Assembly: GCA_022821065.1 (NCBI GenBank)
Contig: JAJEEK010000012.1
Location: 1 to 61,604, forward strand
From: Candidatus Poribacteria bacterium
GTDB taxonomy: Bacteria > Poribacteria > WGA-4E > WGA-3G
DNA: 61,604 nucleotides
Direction of reading: 5' to 3'
The notes under the pieces were generated by a model. The model ran no database searches. It was given only the letters and a program-made list of their open reading frames with translations, and was not told the origin of the DNA. Of the stretch, positions 61,525 through 61,604 are shown in pieces (position 1 is the first letter of the stretch; the number at the start of each line of letters is the position of its first letter). The position numbers and the translations under genes were made by a program.

Positions 61525-61604
61525 ATGAAAATGCGTTATGAAGTCCGTGAGTATCTGTCTTTCTCCCGTGAGTTGAAGTTGTATCTGATGAAATGTGCGG
61601 CGTT
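61525..61604 (+). CDS. Start of an unidentified ORF, truncated by the window edge
   Basis: ATG 61525 opens 26 codons without a stop before the window ends; the product begins MKMRYEVREYLSFSREL. It is basic and looks like a protein N-terminus, but it is too short to place. AGGGGTTAG is a poor ribosome site. It could equally be a transposase or a chance frame. Confidence 0.35.
   Translation, partial: MKMRYEVREYLSFSRELKLYLMKCAA

Noticed and set aside
1..61604. tRNA, rRNA, prophage or complete insertion sequence
   Set aside because: Reading both strands I saw no tRNA-like cloverleaf with CCA-end context, no rRNA segments, no transposase or phage structural genes; only short non-coding repeats.

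Overview
This window looks like a chromosomal segment of a Gram-negative, free-living or symbiotic bacterium. A type II secretion-like locus, a TonB-dependent receptor, TolC- and HlyD-type export proteins and a lipobox-bearing secreted protein all imply an outer membrane. Sulfatase-modifying-factor-fold (FGE-like) secreted proteins, HEAT and beta-propeller proteins, a PEGA protein and many short intergenic palindromic repeats resemble Candidatus Poribacteria and relatives. That taxonomic guess is an inference from gene content, not a database match. I saw no rRNA, tRNA, complete insertion sequence, phage genes or CRISPR array.

Layout. 1-11 kb: the tail of an FGE-fold protein, a thiamine-diphosphate (TPP) enzyme with a tiny upstream ORF, a MalK-type ABC ATPase, an FGE-fold lipoprotein, a double-domain ABC permease, a GmhA-like sugar isomerase, an AAA ATPase fused to a PD-(D/E)XK nuclease, and a two-subunit sodium/organic-acid symporter. 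11-14 kb: two exported proteins, one DUF3352-like and one HEAT-repeat. 14.2-28.4 kb: a contiguous type II secretion/pseudopilus locus in the order E, F, G, H, I, J, K, PilM/PilN-type L, M-like, D. It has no GspC and no prepilin peptidase, and its secretin has an unusually long periplasmic stack. 28.6-31.1 kb (minus strand): a glycosyltransferase and a terpene-cyclase-like protein carrying a DxDD motif. 31.3-34.1 kb: a TonB-dependent receptor and a rhodanese. 34.2-39.1 kb (minus strand): an NtrC-type two-component pair and glycerol kinase. 39.4-43.6 kb: an S55 (SpoIVB-type) protease-like secreted protein and a beta-propeller protein. 43.6-49.2 kb: bioA and a seven-iron ferredoxin/membrane fusion (minus), truD (plus), and a pseudo-caspase/PEGA protein (minus). 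49.7-56.7 kb: TolC, HlyD and a MacB-type ATPase, then a second S55 paralogue and a beta-RFAP-synthase-like GHMP kinase. 56.7-61.3 kb (minus strand): nfuA, a primary-type sigma factor, an orphan TPP-domain subunit and acetyl-CoA synthetase. A truncated ORF begins at the right edge.

How it fits together. The symporter and acetyl-CoA synthetase suggest acetate uptake and activation. Glycerol kinase feeds glycerol into central metabolism. The secretion locus, the TolC/HlyD/ATPase set and the two S55-like proteins suggest investment in protein or polymer traffic across the envelope. Intergenic space is colonised by at least two repeat families. The clearer one is an element of about 120 bp with 12-bp inverted ends and an internal hairpin. 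It has six copies here, one of them interrupted by a piece of another repeat. Several near-consensus sigma-70 promoters (TTGACA, 17-18 bp, TATAAT) and two strong bidirectional terminators can be read directly.
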